64,000 bases of DNA from CAYMWF01 sp964394085 [NCBI: uncultured Gemmatimonadota bacterium]. GTDB lineage: Bacteria > GCA-2686955 > CAYMWF01. Each line of letters opens with the position of its first letter. The stretch's first letter is position 1. Location of the stretch: assembly GCA_964394085.1 (NCBI GenBank), contig CAYMWF010000014.1:20017-84016 (forward strand). Reading direction: 5' to 3'. Under the pieces are notes generated by a model. The model did no database searches. It saw only the letters and a program-made list of their open reading frames with translations, and was not told where the DNA came from. Positions 44,355-52,226 of the stretch are shown here, one piece after another. Position numbers and translations under genes: made by a program.

Positions 44355-45272
44355 ATGGTGCTGCCCGCCGCCGGGTGCGTTGTCGTTTCTTTTATCGCCG
44401 CGCTTGGCCTCCTGTATTGCTTCAGGCGGATCCGGTTCGTCTTCGAGCCAGGGCGGCTCGACATTCACCGGCAACCGTCGGTACCCGCCGGCGGAACGGC
44501 TCTGTTATGTTCAATCGCCGCTTTTCCCGTGCTCGCGGGAATTTCGATGGATGTCAACCTTCTCGGCGCCTGCCTCTTTTTTTTCCTTGGCGGTTTTTGG
44601 GACGACTTGAAAAAGGCCCGTCCCGAGCTGCCGCTGCCCGTGCCCGGTCCCGCATTTTTTCTCACGTTTGAAACACTGGTTGCGGCGTGGTACGGTCTGG
44701 CTTCGGGAATCCCGGGAAACGCGGTCGGTGTTGCGGCACTCGTCTTGTGGTGCCATTTGATAGTAAACGGGATGAATATGCTCGACGGGCTCAACGGGCT
44801 CGCCGGGACGGTCGCTTTAACGGCATCGGTTTGCCTGCTTGTCCTCTTCAAGCCCCTCAACCCGGGGTGTTCCGAGATTTTTCTTCTGATCTCGCTGGCT
44901 GCGGGAGTCGCGGGAACGCTGCCGATGAACATCGCCGGAGGCAGGCTGTTCTTCGGGAACAGCGGAGCTCGCCTGATGGGCGGCGGACTTGCGCTGGCTT
45001 CTTATCCTTTTTTAACAGGTCACCGCGTTCCGGGAGTCGGGTTACCGGTAGTAATCATATTGATATTGCCCCTGTTCGAGCTTCTGTATAATTCTGCAAG
45101 ACGGATGCTTTCGGGCGGAGCGCCATGGATCGGCGACCTTGAACATCCATACAACAAACTCGCGTCGAAGTGGGGGAGCAGAATCGTTGCGGTTCTTATT
45201 TACGCGGGTGTCGCCGTCGCGGCTGGCGCCGCCGGCCTGCTCTTTTCACGAATCGCTTCGCTTTACCGATGA
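44355..45272 (+). CDS. Divergent WecA/MraY-family protein with altered catalytic motif
   Basis: 305 residues, directly after the previous stop. About ten transmembrane helices. DD is at 83-84 (GFWDDLKKARPE) and the central NGMNMLDGLNGLAG motif keeps D144, as in phosphoglycosyltransferases. The usual F-x-GDxGS motif, whose Asp is a magnesium ligand, reads FFGNSGARLMGG, so Asp is replaced by N202. The late histidine motif appears as EHPYNKLASKWG. The protein may be inactive or regulatory, or use a changed metal site. A normal copy is encoded at 32878-34053. Its end overlaps a gene on the other strand by 77 bases. Confidence 0.82.
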   Translation: MVLPAAGCVVVSFIAALGLLYCFRRIRFVFEPGRLDIHRQPSVPAGGTALLCSIAAFPVLAGISMDVNLLGACLFFFLGGFWDDLKKARPELPLPVPGPAFFLTFETLVAAWYGLASGIPGNAVGVAALVLWCHLIVNGMNMLDGLNGLAGTVALTASVCLLVLFKPLNPGCSEIFLLISLAAGVAGTLPMNIAGGRLFFGNSGARLMGGGLALASYPFLTGHRVPGVGLPVVIILILPLFELLYNSARRMLSGGAPWIGDLEHPYNKLASKWGSRIVAVLIYAGVAVAAGAAGLLFSRIASLYR

Positions 45273-45591
45273 TGCGGGACAGGGGTGATGCAGGATCCGG
45301 AAGGGATAATCCGTCGCCTTTCGCTCTGAACCAGGTTTTTCCATTTTTATCGAATATTTCGATTACCCGGTGAATCGCCAGCCCGCCGCCGGGGAGCGTA
45401 TACGCTACAATATCACCTTCTGCTACTTCTCCGGGCGAGCAGGGTGATATTATCACTCGTTCCCCGTCCGGAAACGCCGGTTCCATGCTTCCGCCCCGGG
45501 CGGTGAACGTCACCGGGATGCCCTCTTCGAGCATACTTCTTGCGAGATCCGCGAAATCTTCGCCGCCGAACTCAAGGCTTCCGGTTTTCAA
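45196..45591 (-). CDS. S24/S26-type (signal-peptidase-like) serine peptidase
   Basis: 131 residues from TTG 45591, preceded by GAGGAG on the minus strand. It has the signal-peptidase fold motifs ARGGSMEPAFPDGERVII (nucleophile S35), GDIVAYTLPGGGLAIHRVIE and FRAKGDG. The general-base lysine of bacterial LepB is replaced by H74, as in SipW and archaeal signal peptidases. There is no clear transmembrane helix, so it may be soluble or membrane-associated. It overlaps the kinase gene end by 20 bases and ends the probable RiPP operon, where it may cut the leader of the precursor. The role is inference. Confidence 0.75.
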   Translation of the reverse strand: MKTGSLEFGGEDFADLARSMLEEGIPVTFTARGGSMEPAFPDGERVIISPCSPGEVAEGDIVAYTLPGGGLAIHRVIEIFDKNGKTWFRAKGDGLSLPDPASPLSRIIGKAKRFVKRAGRRRQPRRRHPRK

Positions 45592-46447
45592 TATACTCCT
45601 CGGCTTTTTTCAAAACATCTGCTCCCGGGATATTCCTGTAAAGCGCGGCGGGGCACGCAGTCGCCACCTTCTCCGCCAGATCGAGCATAGTTGACATCCC
45701 GCGGCGGCTCCAGTACGGCGGCACGGAGCGGGATATGAGCTGGGAGGCGGCTTCCGCAACGGTAAGCGCCCGGAATTCGAGCACGCGGCACCCGTGTTCG
45801 ATGAAGAAGATACCGGCGAGCTCCGCGGTGGATGCATTCACCACCGGAACATCGCCGTGCCAGGGTGTTCCGCATATTTTCGGTGTTCCGTTCTCCATCC
45901 AGAGCGCTACCCGGTCATCGCTGAGCAAGGTTCCGCTCTCCTCCCGCATTATACTGCGGGCCAGGGTGCTTTTACCGGCGCCGGACACGCCGGGAAACAG
46001 GTATCCGAGCCCTTTTTTCGAGACTATCCCTGCAGCGTGAACGATTACGGCCTGTTTGTCTGCAAGGAGGGTCTGAAACAGGATTTCGTCTACCGGGTAC
46101 TGAAGGGGAAAGTGGCCGGCGGCGGCGGGAGGAAAATAAAGGCAGCCCCGGACCGGAGGCCAATCCAGCCGGAGCAGCACTTTTGTTTCTTCATGACCGA
46201 AATTGAACCGGTATTCCAGGTTGCCGTCCTGATCGGCATAAAGCTTCCATCCTTTTCCCGCGTCGAATATCAGCGAACCTTCCGGCGTCGCGGGAATCGG
46301 ACCCGGTTCAACATCGATTAATGTGGTTGGATCAAGATCGCACACGAAGTTTTCCCAGGGGGTGTTTTCAATTCTGGTTTCAAGGTGCGGATGGATTGTC
46401 AGTTTGATGACCGAGGGACCGAGGGCGAGAATGTATGAGTGCATCAC
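45572..46447 (-). CDS. HprK-like P-loop kinase
   Basis: 291 residues from GTG 46447 (ATG 46444 is equivalent), starting seven bases after the precursor gene. The C-terminal half resembles HPr kinase/phosphorylase: VIVHAAG (136-140), Walker A GVSGAGKST (153-161), LLSDDRVAL with the conserved acidic pair near 177, and GTPWHGD (193-199). The N-terminal 120 residues are a separate beta-rich domain. It lacks the rest of the PTS context, and similar kinases in lasso-peptide clusters phosphorylate the peptide tail. A kinase acting on the precursor peptide or on a carrier is inferred. Confidence 0.8.
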   Translation of the reverse strand: MMHSYILALGPSVIKLTIHPHLETRIENTPWENFVCDLDPTTLIDVEPGPIPATPEGSLIFDAGKGWKLYADQDGNLEYRFNFGHEETKVLLRLDWPPVRGCLYFPPAAAGHFPLQYPVDEILFQTLLADKQAVIVHAAGIVSKKGLGYLFPGVSGAGKSTLARSIMREESGTLLSDDRVALWMENGTPKICGTPWHGDVPVVNASTAELAGIFFIEHGCRVLEFRALTVAEAASQLISRSVPPYWSRRGMSTMLDLAEKVATACPAALYRNIPGADVLKKAEEYIENRKP

Positions 46448-46453
46448 CCGTGA

Positions 46454-46639
46454 TCAGGTGCCTGCTTCGGAGCAGTTGATCGGTTGCCGGGAGAAGTCGT
46501 TGCAGCCCGCGCCCCCGGAATGGGAATGGGGACCGACGTTCTTGAATCTCTTGCACGCTACAAGGACAGCTTCCTCGAGAACGAGTTTTATTCTTGTTAT
46601 GGTGGGTTTCGAGTAATCTCGAGGGATTCTATCATTCAC
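46454..46639 (-). CDS. Candidate RiPP precursor peptide
   Basis: 61 residues from GTG 46639, which overlaps the stop codon of the radical SAM gene. The leader-like region has the pattern Y9-x-KP, then ITRIKL and EEAVLVACK, which recurs in peptides beside radical SAM/SPASM maturases. The C-terminal core is Gly/Ser-rich and contains C46 and C56 as well as C29 at the leader junction, and SGGAG at 41-45 could be a cleavage site. The gene ends in CSEAGT. It lies between the maturase and the kinase, the usual position. A longer in-frame start at 46711 would sit deep in the maturase gene. Existence is well supported by position; the modification is unknown. Confidence 0.7.
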   Translation of the reverse strand: MNDRIPRDYSKPTITRIKLVLEEAVLVACKRFKNVGPHSHSGGAGCNDFSRQPINCSEAGT

Positions 46640-47732
46640 AGACTGGCTCCTCATTTGAGCAAGAATCAAAAAGCTTTGATTTAATTTTAGCACTCTTACA
46701 GAAATAGTCAACCTTTCTTTGAGGATCTCCCGTCTCCAGTTTGGCCATAGGAGCGCAATGTCCGCATAATATCAGCAGCGGACATTCCCTGCATTCGAAG
46801 GTTTTGTCGAGCTTTCTTTCCCTCAGCGCGGGGATAACGGAGTCCCAGCATTCATCGAAGCAACCTGTCCTGAGATCCCATCCCGGTTCATCGCTGAACC
46901 CGCAGACGTTCAGCAGACCGCGGGCCGTTATTGCGAAAGTGGAAACACCGGCGCCGCAATGATAATAATGGTCGAGACGCCTGGTGGGCGGTTTCTGCCG
47001 CAGGAATTCGAGCCAGCTGTTGAGGCGTTCCTGATCGGCGATGTCGTAAGCGGCGATTTCTTCCGGATCGAGCCGGTAATTTTCAGGTGATTTTCCGCTC
47101 CGGATGGCCCTGTTGATCGTGGTGTCGAACCTGAACGGCACCCCCAGGTTGTCGGCTATCCGGCGGATCCCGTCGAGATCGTGCCTGTTGAGCGTAAGCA
47201 CGACGGTTTTGATTTCGAGGCGGACGCCTGCACTCAGAAGGAGTTCGATACCTCTGAGGCTCCGGGTGAACGCATCCCCGGAGCCGGTGACTTTCTCGCA
47301 CGTTTCTTCGGAGGCCCCGTACAAAGTTACTTCGACGGAGAAAGGACGCCATTCCCTGAGCATGGCGATAGCTGAATCGTCTATCAGGGTTCCGTTGGTA
47401 AAGAGGGTGTAGAGAATACCCTTGCGTTTCAGATTTTCCAGTATTTCCGGGAGATCGGGCCTGAGAAACGGCTCACCGCCGGTTACGAGCAGCCAGAGAG
47501 TTCCGCGGTCGGCGAGCTGCTGAAACACGTTTCCCCATTCGCCGGCGGTCAACTCCAGGTCGTCCGGTTCAGCACTGCTGGAGATGTAACAGTGTATGCA
47601 GTCGAGGTTGCACCGGTTCGTGATTTCGACAACGCCGGAAATCGGTACGCGGTGCCGTATCAGTTTTTCGTGAAGATTCCTGCTGAATTCATGGTATGGA
47701 AGACGGGGAATGCCCGGGCAATCCTTGCTCAT
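46632..47732 (-). CDS. Radical SAM/SPASM peptide-modifying enzyme
   Basis: 366 residues from ATG 47732, chosen because it overlaps the amidohydrolase stop by ATGA; the frame opens to 48098 but that part shadows the upstream gene. The radical SAM cluster motif CNLDCIHC uses C41, C45 and C48. SAM-binding TGGEPFLRPDLPEIL follows. The C-terminus is a SPASM domain with CGFSDEPGWDLRTGCFDECW and ECRECPLLILCGHC, which binds auxiliary iron-sulfur clusters. Such enzymes form thioether or carbon-carbon links in small peptides. The downstream 61-residue gene is the likely substrate. It is coupled to the upstream amidohydrolase gene. Confidence 0.9.
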   Translation of the reverse strand: MSKDCPGIPRLPYHEFSRNLHEKLIRHRVPISGVVEITNRCNLDCIHCYISSSAEPDDLELTAGEWGNVFQQLADRGTLWLLVTGGEPFLRPDLPEILENLKRKGILYTLFTNGTLIDDSAIAMLREWRPFSVEVTLYGASEETCEKVTGSGDAFTRSLRGIELLLSAGVRLEIKTVVLTLNRHDLDGIRRIADNLGVPFRFDTTINRAIRSGKSPENYRLDPEEIAAYDIADQERLNSWLEFLRQKPPTRRLDHYYHCGAGVSTFAITARGLLNVCGFSDEPGWDLRTGCFDECWDSVIPALRERKLDKTFECRECPLLILCGHCAPMAKLETGDPQRKVDYFCKSAKIKSKLFDSCSNEEPVCE

Positions 47733-49027
47733 CTCCACGGCCTCGTTATCCGGCCGGCAGCGCCGGATCGGATGATCCGGCGGCACAGGTCCTCGTAATT
47801 CCGGTTTGAAGGTGCGTCGCGCGATCCTGTCTCGGGAACCAGGCTGATGCTTCCGGCTTCTGAAGTCTCTACGGGAACGGAAAGGACCAGCGCTTCTTTC
47901 CCCGGTTCGAGGGATCCCAGGACCTGCTGCAGGCCGAGAGCGGTCGCTCCGTTCATGGTTCCCATTTCGAGAATCGTTGACGGGTCGGGCGATTCCTCCG
48001 CATTCAGAAGTGCGAGCATATCGGCGAAAAGGTTCATGCCGGTGCCCGAAGCGACGCTGTCCGTGCCGAAACACGGCGCGAGCCCGGCCTCGATCCATTT
48101 CCTGACGGGAGGGAACCCGGCACCGGTGTGGAGGTTGCTGACCGGGCAGGCGACCGGGACGGCTGCCGCCGAGGCCGCACGGGCCAGGGCTTCATCGTCG
48201 AGGTGTATCCCGTGGGCGAGAAGCAGGCCCGGTTTCAGGTATCCGGTCCGTTCCAGGAGATCCATACCTCCGAGACCGGGAACGGTCCTGTCATCCGACC
48301 ATGTTCCCAGTTTCTCCATGAGCCGCCGAAGGCTTCCCCCGGCATTTATCAGGTACTCGTCTTCGTCTTCCACTTCGGCGATGTGGACCGTGCCGACGCC
48401 CTCCCGCTCGGCGATTATTTCGAACAGCCTTCGTGAGGTCGTGTACGGTGTGTGAGGGACGATTACTATCGAAGCTTTCTGATCGGGCTCGAGCTGGAGG
48501 GAAGCCCTCCTGTCCACGGCGGCTTTATAGATGGCCGCGGCTTCATCCGGATCGTGGCCGAATACCTCCAGGAAGGATATCGCATGTTTGAAGTATTCGG
48601 GGATGACGGCGGCCGTGAGCCCGGTGTTTCCCACGTCCGCGACGGCGACGGTGCCTGTTTCCGCCGCCCTCGCCGCCGCTTTCCGGGCGGTTTCGACCAC
48701 CAGGTCGGGCGAGGGGGGATCTCTGCGGCTTTCGACGAGATCGCGCATCCACTCCGGGAAGGTCCGGCCGGGTTCTCCCGTTGCGCCGAGATATGACAGA
48801 TCGAGGTGGGCGTGGCAGTTGACGAGCCCCGGGAGTATCGCGTAACCCGGGGGTAACGGGAGCCTGCGCGCTCCGGAAGCATCGCTGGGAAGCTCGTGCT
48901 GCGGGCCGACCCAGAGAATGGTGTCTTCATGGACCCAGACGGCTCCTCGTCGAATCACGGGACGGCCCACCGGAACCACCCAGTCGGCGGAAAGCACGGC
49001 GGCCCTCTCGGTAACCGGATTCATCAT
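47729..49027 (-). CDS. Amidohydrolase of the nucleoside-deaminase group
   Basis: 432 residues from ATG 49027 (tandem ATG at 49024). Metal-dependent TIM-barrel amidohydrolase (COG0402-like, with S-adenosylhomocysteine, methylthioadenosine or aminofutalosine deaminases). The metal motif is NCHAHLDLSY; VHIAEVEDEDEYL, LLAHGIHLDDEAL and CFGTDSVASGTGMNLF supply the remaining metal and catalytic residues. It starts a minus-strand operon that continues into the radical SAM gene. It might clear adenosine-type products of radical SAM chemistry (5'-deoxyadenosine), which is inference. A different deaminase role is equally possible. Confidence 0.88.
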   Translation of the reverse strand: MMNPVTERAAVLSADWVVPVGRPVIRRGAVWVHEDTILWVGPQHELPSDASGARRLPLPPGYAILPGLVNCHAHLDLSYLGATGEPGRTFPEWMRDLVESRRDPPSPDLVVETARKAAARAAETGTVAVADVGNTGLTAAVIPEYFKHAISFLEVFGHDPDEAAAIYKAAVDRRASLQLEPDQKASIVIVPHTPYTTSRRLFEIIAEREGVGTVHIAEVEDEDEYLINAGGSLRRLMEKLGTWSDDRTVPGLGGMDLLERTGYLKPGLLLAHGIHLDDEALARAASAAAVPVACPVSNLHTGAGFPPVRKWIEAGLAPCFGTDSVASGTGMNLFADMLALLNAEESPDPSTILEMGTMNGATALGLQQVLGSLEPGKEALVLSVPVETSEAGSISLVPETGSRDAPSNRNYEDLCRRIIRSGAAGRITRPWR

Positions 49028-49225
49028 GTTTACCTGGTTCTGGTGCATGGTTTCATTTTCGGCGGACGGATCGGAGCCGGTGGAAGCCGCCGCACTGCCC
49101 TCGGAATGGAGAATATCATGCGGTATGGAGATCCCGCAAGCACCTTGCAAGAAATTGATTTGCACCCCATCCGAATTTCCGGTAAAAATACGATCGTGGG
49201 CAGGAATTTCAGAAGGCGGTCGCCA

Positions 49226-49456
49226 GTGCGTGATTTCTACGTGATATTGTTTCCCGGCACCAACCATGCAATCAGGGCGGGGAGGACGCTCGAGTCCCTC
49301 CTTGACGATGTGAAATTGATCCCCGTTCCGCGGCATCTGAGCTCGGATTGCGGGATAGCAGTAAGGATCCGCGCCGGCGACAGGAACCGGGCCGAAGACG
49401 AGCTGGTATCCCGCAATATCGAGTTTACGCGGTGCGTGCCGGAAAAAACGGAATGA
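49226..49456 (+). CDS. DUF3343 family protein (putative Se/S carrier-like)
   Basis: 76 residues from GTG 49226. The sequence FYVILFPGTNHAIRAGRTLE, then LIPVPRHLSSDCGIAVRI, is the DUF3343 pattern, with its conserved SSDCG cysteine. This family often sits beside selD and other selenium genes and has been proposed to carry selenium or sulfur. Here the stop is four bases before selD. A frame reaching back to 48896 overlaps the divergent amidohydrolase gene and is not used. Function in selenium handling is inference from family and position. Confidence 0.75.
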   Translation: MRDFYVILFPGTNHAIRAGRTLESLLDDVKLIPVPRHLSSDCGIAVRIRAGDRNRAEDELVSRNIEFTRCVPEKTE

Positions 49457-49460
49457 AAAG

Positions 49461-50504
49461 ATGGACGAAAAGATAAAGCTGACATCCCTTACCTGCGCCG
49501 GCGGGTGAGCTTCGAAGCTGGGGCCGGAGGCCCTGGCGGAGCTGCTCGAGCCGATCAAGGATATGTTTCCGCGGGAGAATTTCCCAAGGTTGACCGTCGG
49601 GCTGGATACAGCCGATGATGCTGCCGTTTACCGGCTGGAAAACGGCGGTTCCCTGATTTTTACCATCGATTTCTTTCCGCCCGTGGTCGATGAACCGGCC
49701 TGTTTCGGCCGTATCGCCGCAGCCAACGCCATGAGCGACGTTTACGCCATGGGCGGCGAGGTCCTGTTCGCCCTGAATATGGGCGCTTTCCCGGCGGAGC
49801 TTTCCGTTGATGCGAAGAAGGCGATCCTGACGGGCGGCGCCGAAAAGGTAGCCGAGGCCGGTGCCGCCGTGGCGGGGGGGCACACTATCGAATCGCCTGA
49901 ACCGCTGTTCGGCCTCGCGGTTGTGGGATACATCGGGGAGCGAACGCCCTTTATCAAGGGAGGAGCAAAGCCGGGAGACAGGCTGATCCTTACCAAACCG
50001 GTGGGCGCCGGGCTCGTCACCACGGCGCTCAAGGCCGGCGTTGCGGACCCGGAGCATGTCAGCGCCGCCGTAGGGAGCATGGAGCTCCTGAACCGCGGCG
50101 CTTCCGGGATTTTCGCTGCCGCCGGCATCCGGAGCTGCACCGACATTACAGGGTTCGGCCTGGTCGGCCACGCGCTCGAAATGGCACGGGACAGTGGAAA
50201 ACGGTTCAGCATCGATCATTCATCCCTTCCGCTCCTTCCGGGCGCCGCCGAATATGCCGATCAGTGGCTTTTCCCGGCCGGCACGCACAATAACATCTCG
50301 GCATACAGCGACTCCGTCGTCACCGGGCCCGACCTGTCCGAAACCCTGCTGCGCCTGATGTTCACACCGGAAACTTCCGGGGGCCTCCTCGCAGCCGTCG
50401 ACAGCGGCGCCGCGGACGAAATTCTTGAAGGGATGAAATCGAAAAAGATCGAAGTCTCGGAGATTGGGGAAGTCACCGACGGCGACGGCATCCTGGTATA
50501 TTGA
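49461..50504 (+). CDS. selD: Selenide, water dikinase, a selenoprotein with UGA-encoded Sec16
   Basis: 347 residues including selenocysteine. It makes selenophosphate from selenide and ATP. The ATG at 49461 is followed by an in-frame TGA at 49506-49508 in CAGG-U-ASK, exactly where other SelD proteins have the catalytic Cys or Sec. Reading through restores the full N-terminus and joins the long frame that otherwise begins at 49563. Downstream motifs are complete: GLDTADDAAVY, AANAMSDVYAMGG, AVAGGHTIESPEPLFGLAV and TDITGFGLVGHALEMA. A hairpin immediately after the TGA supports Sec insertion. Its use implies SelA, SelB and tRNA-Sec elsewhere in the genome. Confidence 0.93.
49506..49533 (+). promoter_or_regulatory. 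Sec codon and candidate bacterial SECIS hairpin in selD
   Basis: After the TGA (49506-49508) the palindrome AGCTTCGAAGCT (49508-49519) is followed by a stable hairpin, GGGCC (49521-49525) and GGCCC (49529-49533) with loop GGA. Bacterial SECIS elements lie just after the UGA inside the coding sequence. Confidence 0.6.
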
Positions 50505-50579
50505 TGGAGCGCGGGCAACACAGGGCCGGTTTTATCAGATGGTTTGCCTGAGACTGTTGCGTGGAGAGTGGAGAGCCTG

Positions 50580-52226
50580 ATGAATTCAGAAATCGATTCT
50601 GCCGGTCCCGATGTTTCCATCCCATTTCCGAAAAAGGGCAAACCGGATGGGGGAATCAAGAGGCCTGGATCCGCCGTACTGGTTCCGGTACTCGCCCTGA
50701 TCCTGCTTTTCGCTTTTCCCGCCGGAGCGACCCGGTACGAGCCTTTTCCGGACGCCTCCGCTGACGGTGGATCTGCGGGGCCGCCCCCCGCGGAACGCGG
50801 CTCCCGCGGCTGGTACGACTATCTGCACCGTTTCGGCATGGCGTGCGATTTCCTTGTCAGGATGCAGGTTTCAGACCCGGGCGACGAAGAATACGGCGGC
50901 ATCATGGAGGGTGAGCATCTCCTCGATATCGTGCAGTCGGATAATACTCACGAAGCTGTCTGGGTCTGGTCCCGGTACAGAGAGCTTACCGGCAACACGG
51001 CGTATGACGGCAATGTTGCGGCGGCTTTCGAGTACCTCATGAACAATCCGTGCTACCTCGAAGAGGGCGGCACCGGGCCGGACGGATACTACAGGGTCTA
51101 CAACTGCGGCTGGGCTCTCGTCGCGGTGGAACAGTTCCAGATTGCCACCGGAGACACGGCTTATACCGCCTATGCGGATACCGCCGCCCGGTATATCAGC
51201 CTGAATCCGCTCGCTCTCGATCGCCCCAACAACCTGAACGGAATGGTGGAGGCGTGGGCCGCCGGAAACCTCTACCGGTACAGCGAATATTCAGGAACCG
51301 GTCTGTACGCGGATTCATCCTTCGCTCTCGCATCGCTCATCAAGGAATGGGTCGAGGAAGATCCCGAAAGCCGGCTGAGCGCTGCTTCATGGGCGTTTTC
51401 TTCGGGCTCGATCACCTGGGGCCTAATCAACTCCTATTTCGAAGTGCGCCCCTGGGAAGCATCCGCATGGATCGAAGAGTTCGGACCGTATCTCGATACA
51501 TACGCGGAAATCTCGTCCTGGCATAATGCCTGGAACGGGTGGTACGCCCTGGGTCACCATGCTCTCTGGAGCAGGTCGGGGGATTTTTTCCACCGGGACA
51601 CCCACCTGTCTCTGACCGACGGTCTCCTGTCCCAGGACACGGAGCTGGACGGCGGGATTCCCGCCAGCGAAGCCGATGCTTTCTACCAGGACCAGTCCTG
51701 GGTTACGAACTACCTCGTTTTCATGGGGATGGAGCAGCTTCTTCCCGAAGTCTCTCTCGTCATCACTCCGGTGAAGTGGGTTCTCCGGCCGGGCGAAGAA
51801 TGCCTTTTCAATCTGTCGCTCATATCCAATGTCGATTACCCCTTCACGTGCGAGCTCGAATGTCTCGCCTACCTGCCCGGCGGGTCGCCGTACTCCGGTA
51901 ACCCGGTTGCCGGCCCGGAGAGGGTGACGGTGCGAAGCGGGATTCCCTATTCAGTGGAGGTCGGACCCGGCGCGATTCCCGCCAACGCGGAGCCGGGAAC
52001 GTACTACCTGGAAGTCCGGATCCTCAAGCGCCCCGGGGACGGCTCCCTCGTATCCGCCTCCGGTTTTCCATTCGAGATAGAAACGGTCTCAGGGAATTTC
52101 GAGCAGGATGACGCATCAGCCGGATTCCGCCGATCCGCCGGCATGCAGGAACGTTTTGAAGTTTCGGCTCCCGGCCCGGTATCTACTCAAACCGGTCCGC
52201 ACCCGGGCTCAAAAAGGAGAGAATGA
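50580..52226 (+). CDS. Exported alpha-helical protein, possible alpha/alpha-barrel glycan enzyme
   Basis: 548 residues from ATG 50580 (GGAGAG upstream). A single N-terminal hydrophobic helix (about residues 33-50, ending PAGATRY) serves as signal or anchor. Residues about 75-390 are a repeated helical pattern rich in Trp, Tyr and Gly (for example TGNTAYDGNVAAAFEYLMNN, NGMVEAWAAGNLYRYSEY), resembling alpha/alpha-toroid glycoside hydrolases or lyases. The last 130 residues are beta-rich. I do not recognise a specific family or catalytic residues. It is translationally coupled to the downstream subtilase-fold gene, so the two may work together at the cell surface. Confidence 0.6.
   Translation: MNSEIDSAGPDVSIPFPKKGKPDGGIKRPGSAVLVPVLALILLFAFPAGATRYEPFPDASADGGSAGPPPAERGSRGWYDYLHRFGMACDFLVRMQVSDPGDEEYGGIMEGEHLLDIVQSDNTHEAVWVWSRYRELTGNTAYDGNVAAAFEYLMNNPCYLEEGGTGPDGYYRVYNCGWALVAVEQFQIATGDTAYTAYADTAARYISLNPLALDRPNNLNGMVEAWAAGNLYRYSEYSGTGLYADSSFALASLIKEWVEEDPESRLSAASWAFSSGSITWGLINSYFEVRPWEASAWIEEFGPYLDTYAEISSWHNAWNGWYALGHHALWSRSGDFFHRDTHLSLTDGLLSQDTELDGGIPASEADAFYQDQSWVTNYLVFMGMEQLLPEVSLVITPVKWVLRPGEECLFNLSLISNVDYPFTCELECLAYLPGGSPYSGNPVAGPERVTVRSGIPYSVEVGPGAIPANAEPGTYYLEVRILKRPGDGSLVSASGFPFEIETVSGNFEQDDASAGFRRSAGMQERFEVSAPGPVSTQTGPHPGSKRRE

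Noticed and set aside
47733-48098. N-terminal extension of the radical SAM protein by 122 residues
   Set aside because: The extension is low-complexity, Arg-rich sequence overlapping the amidohydrolase gene; ATG 47732 overlaps its stop codon in the usual coupled way.
49506-49508. TGA as a nonsense mutation in selD
   Set aside because: It falls exactly at the catalytic Cys/Sec position, the frame is intact on both sides and a hairpin follows, so Sec is the better reading.
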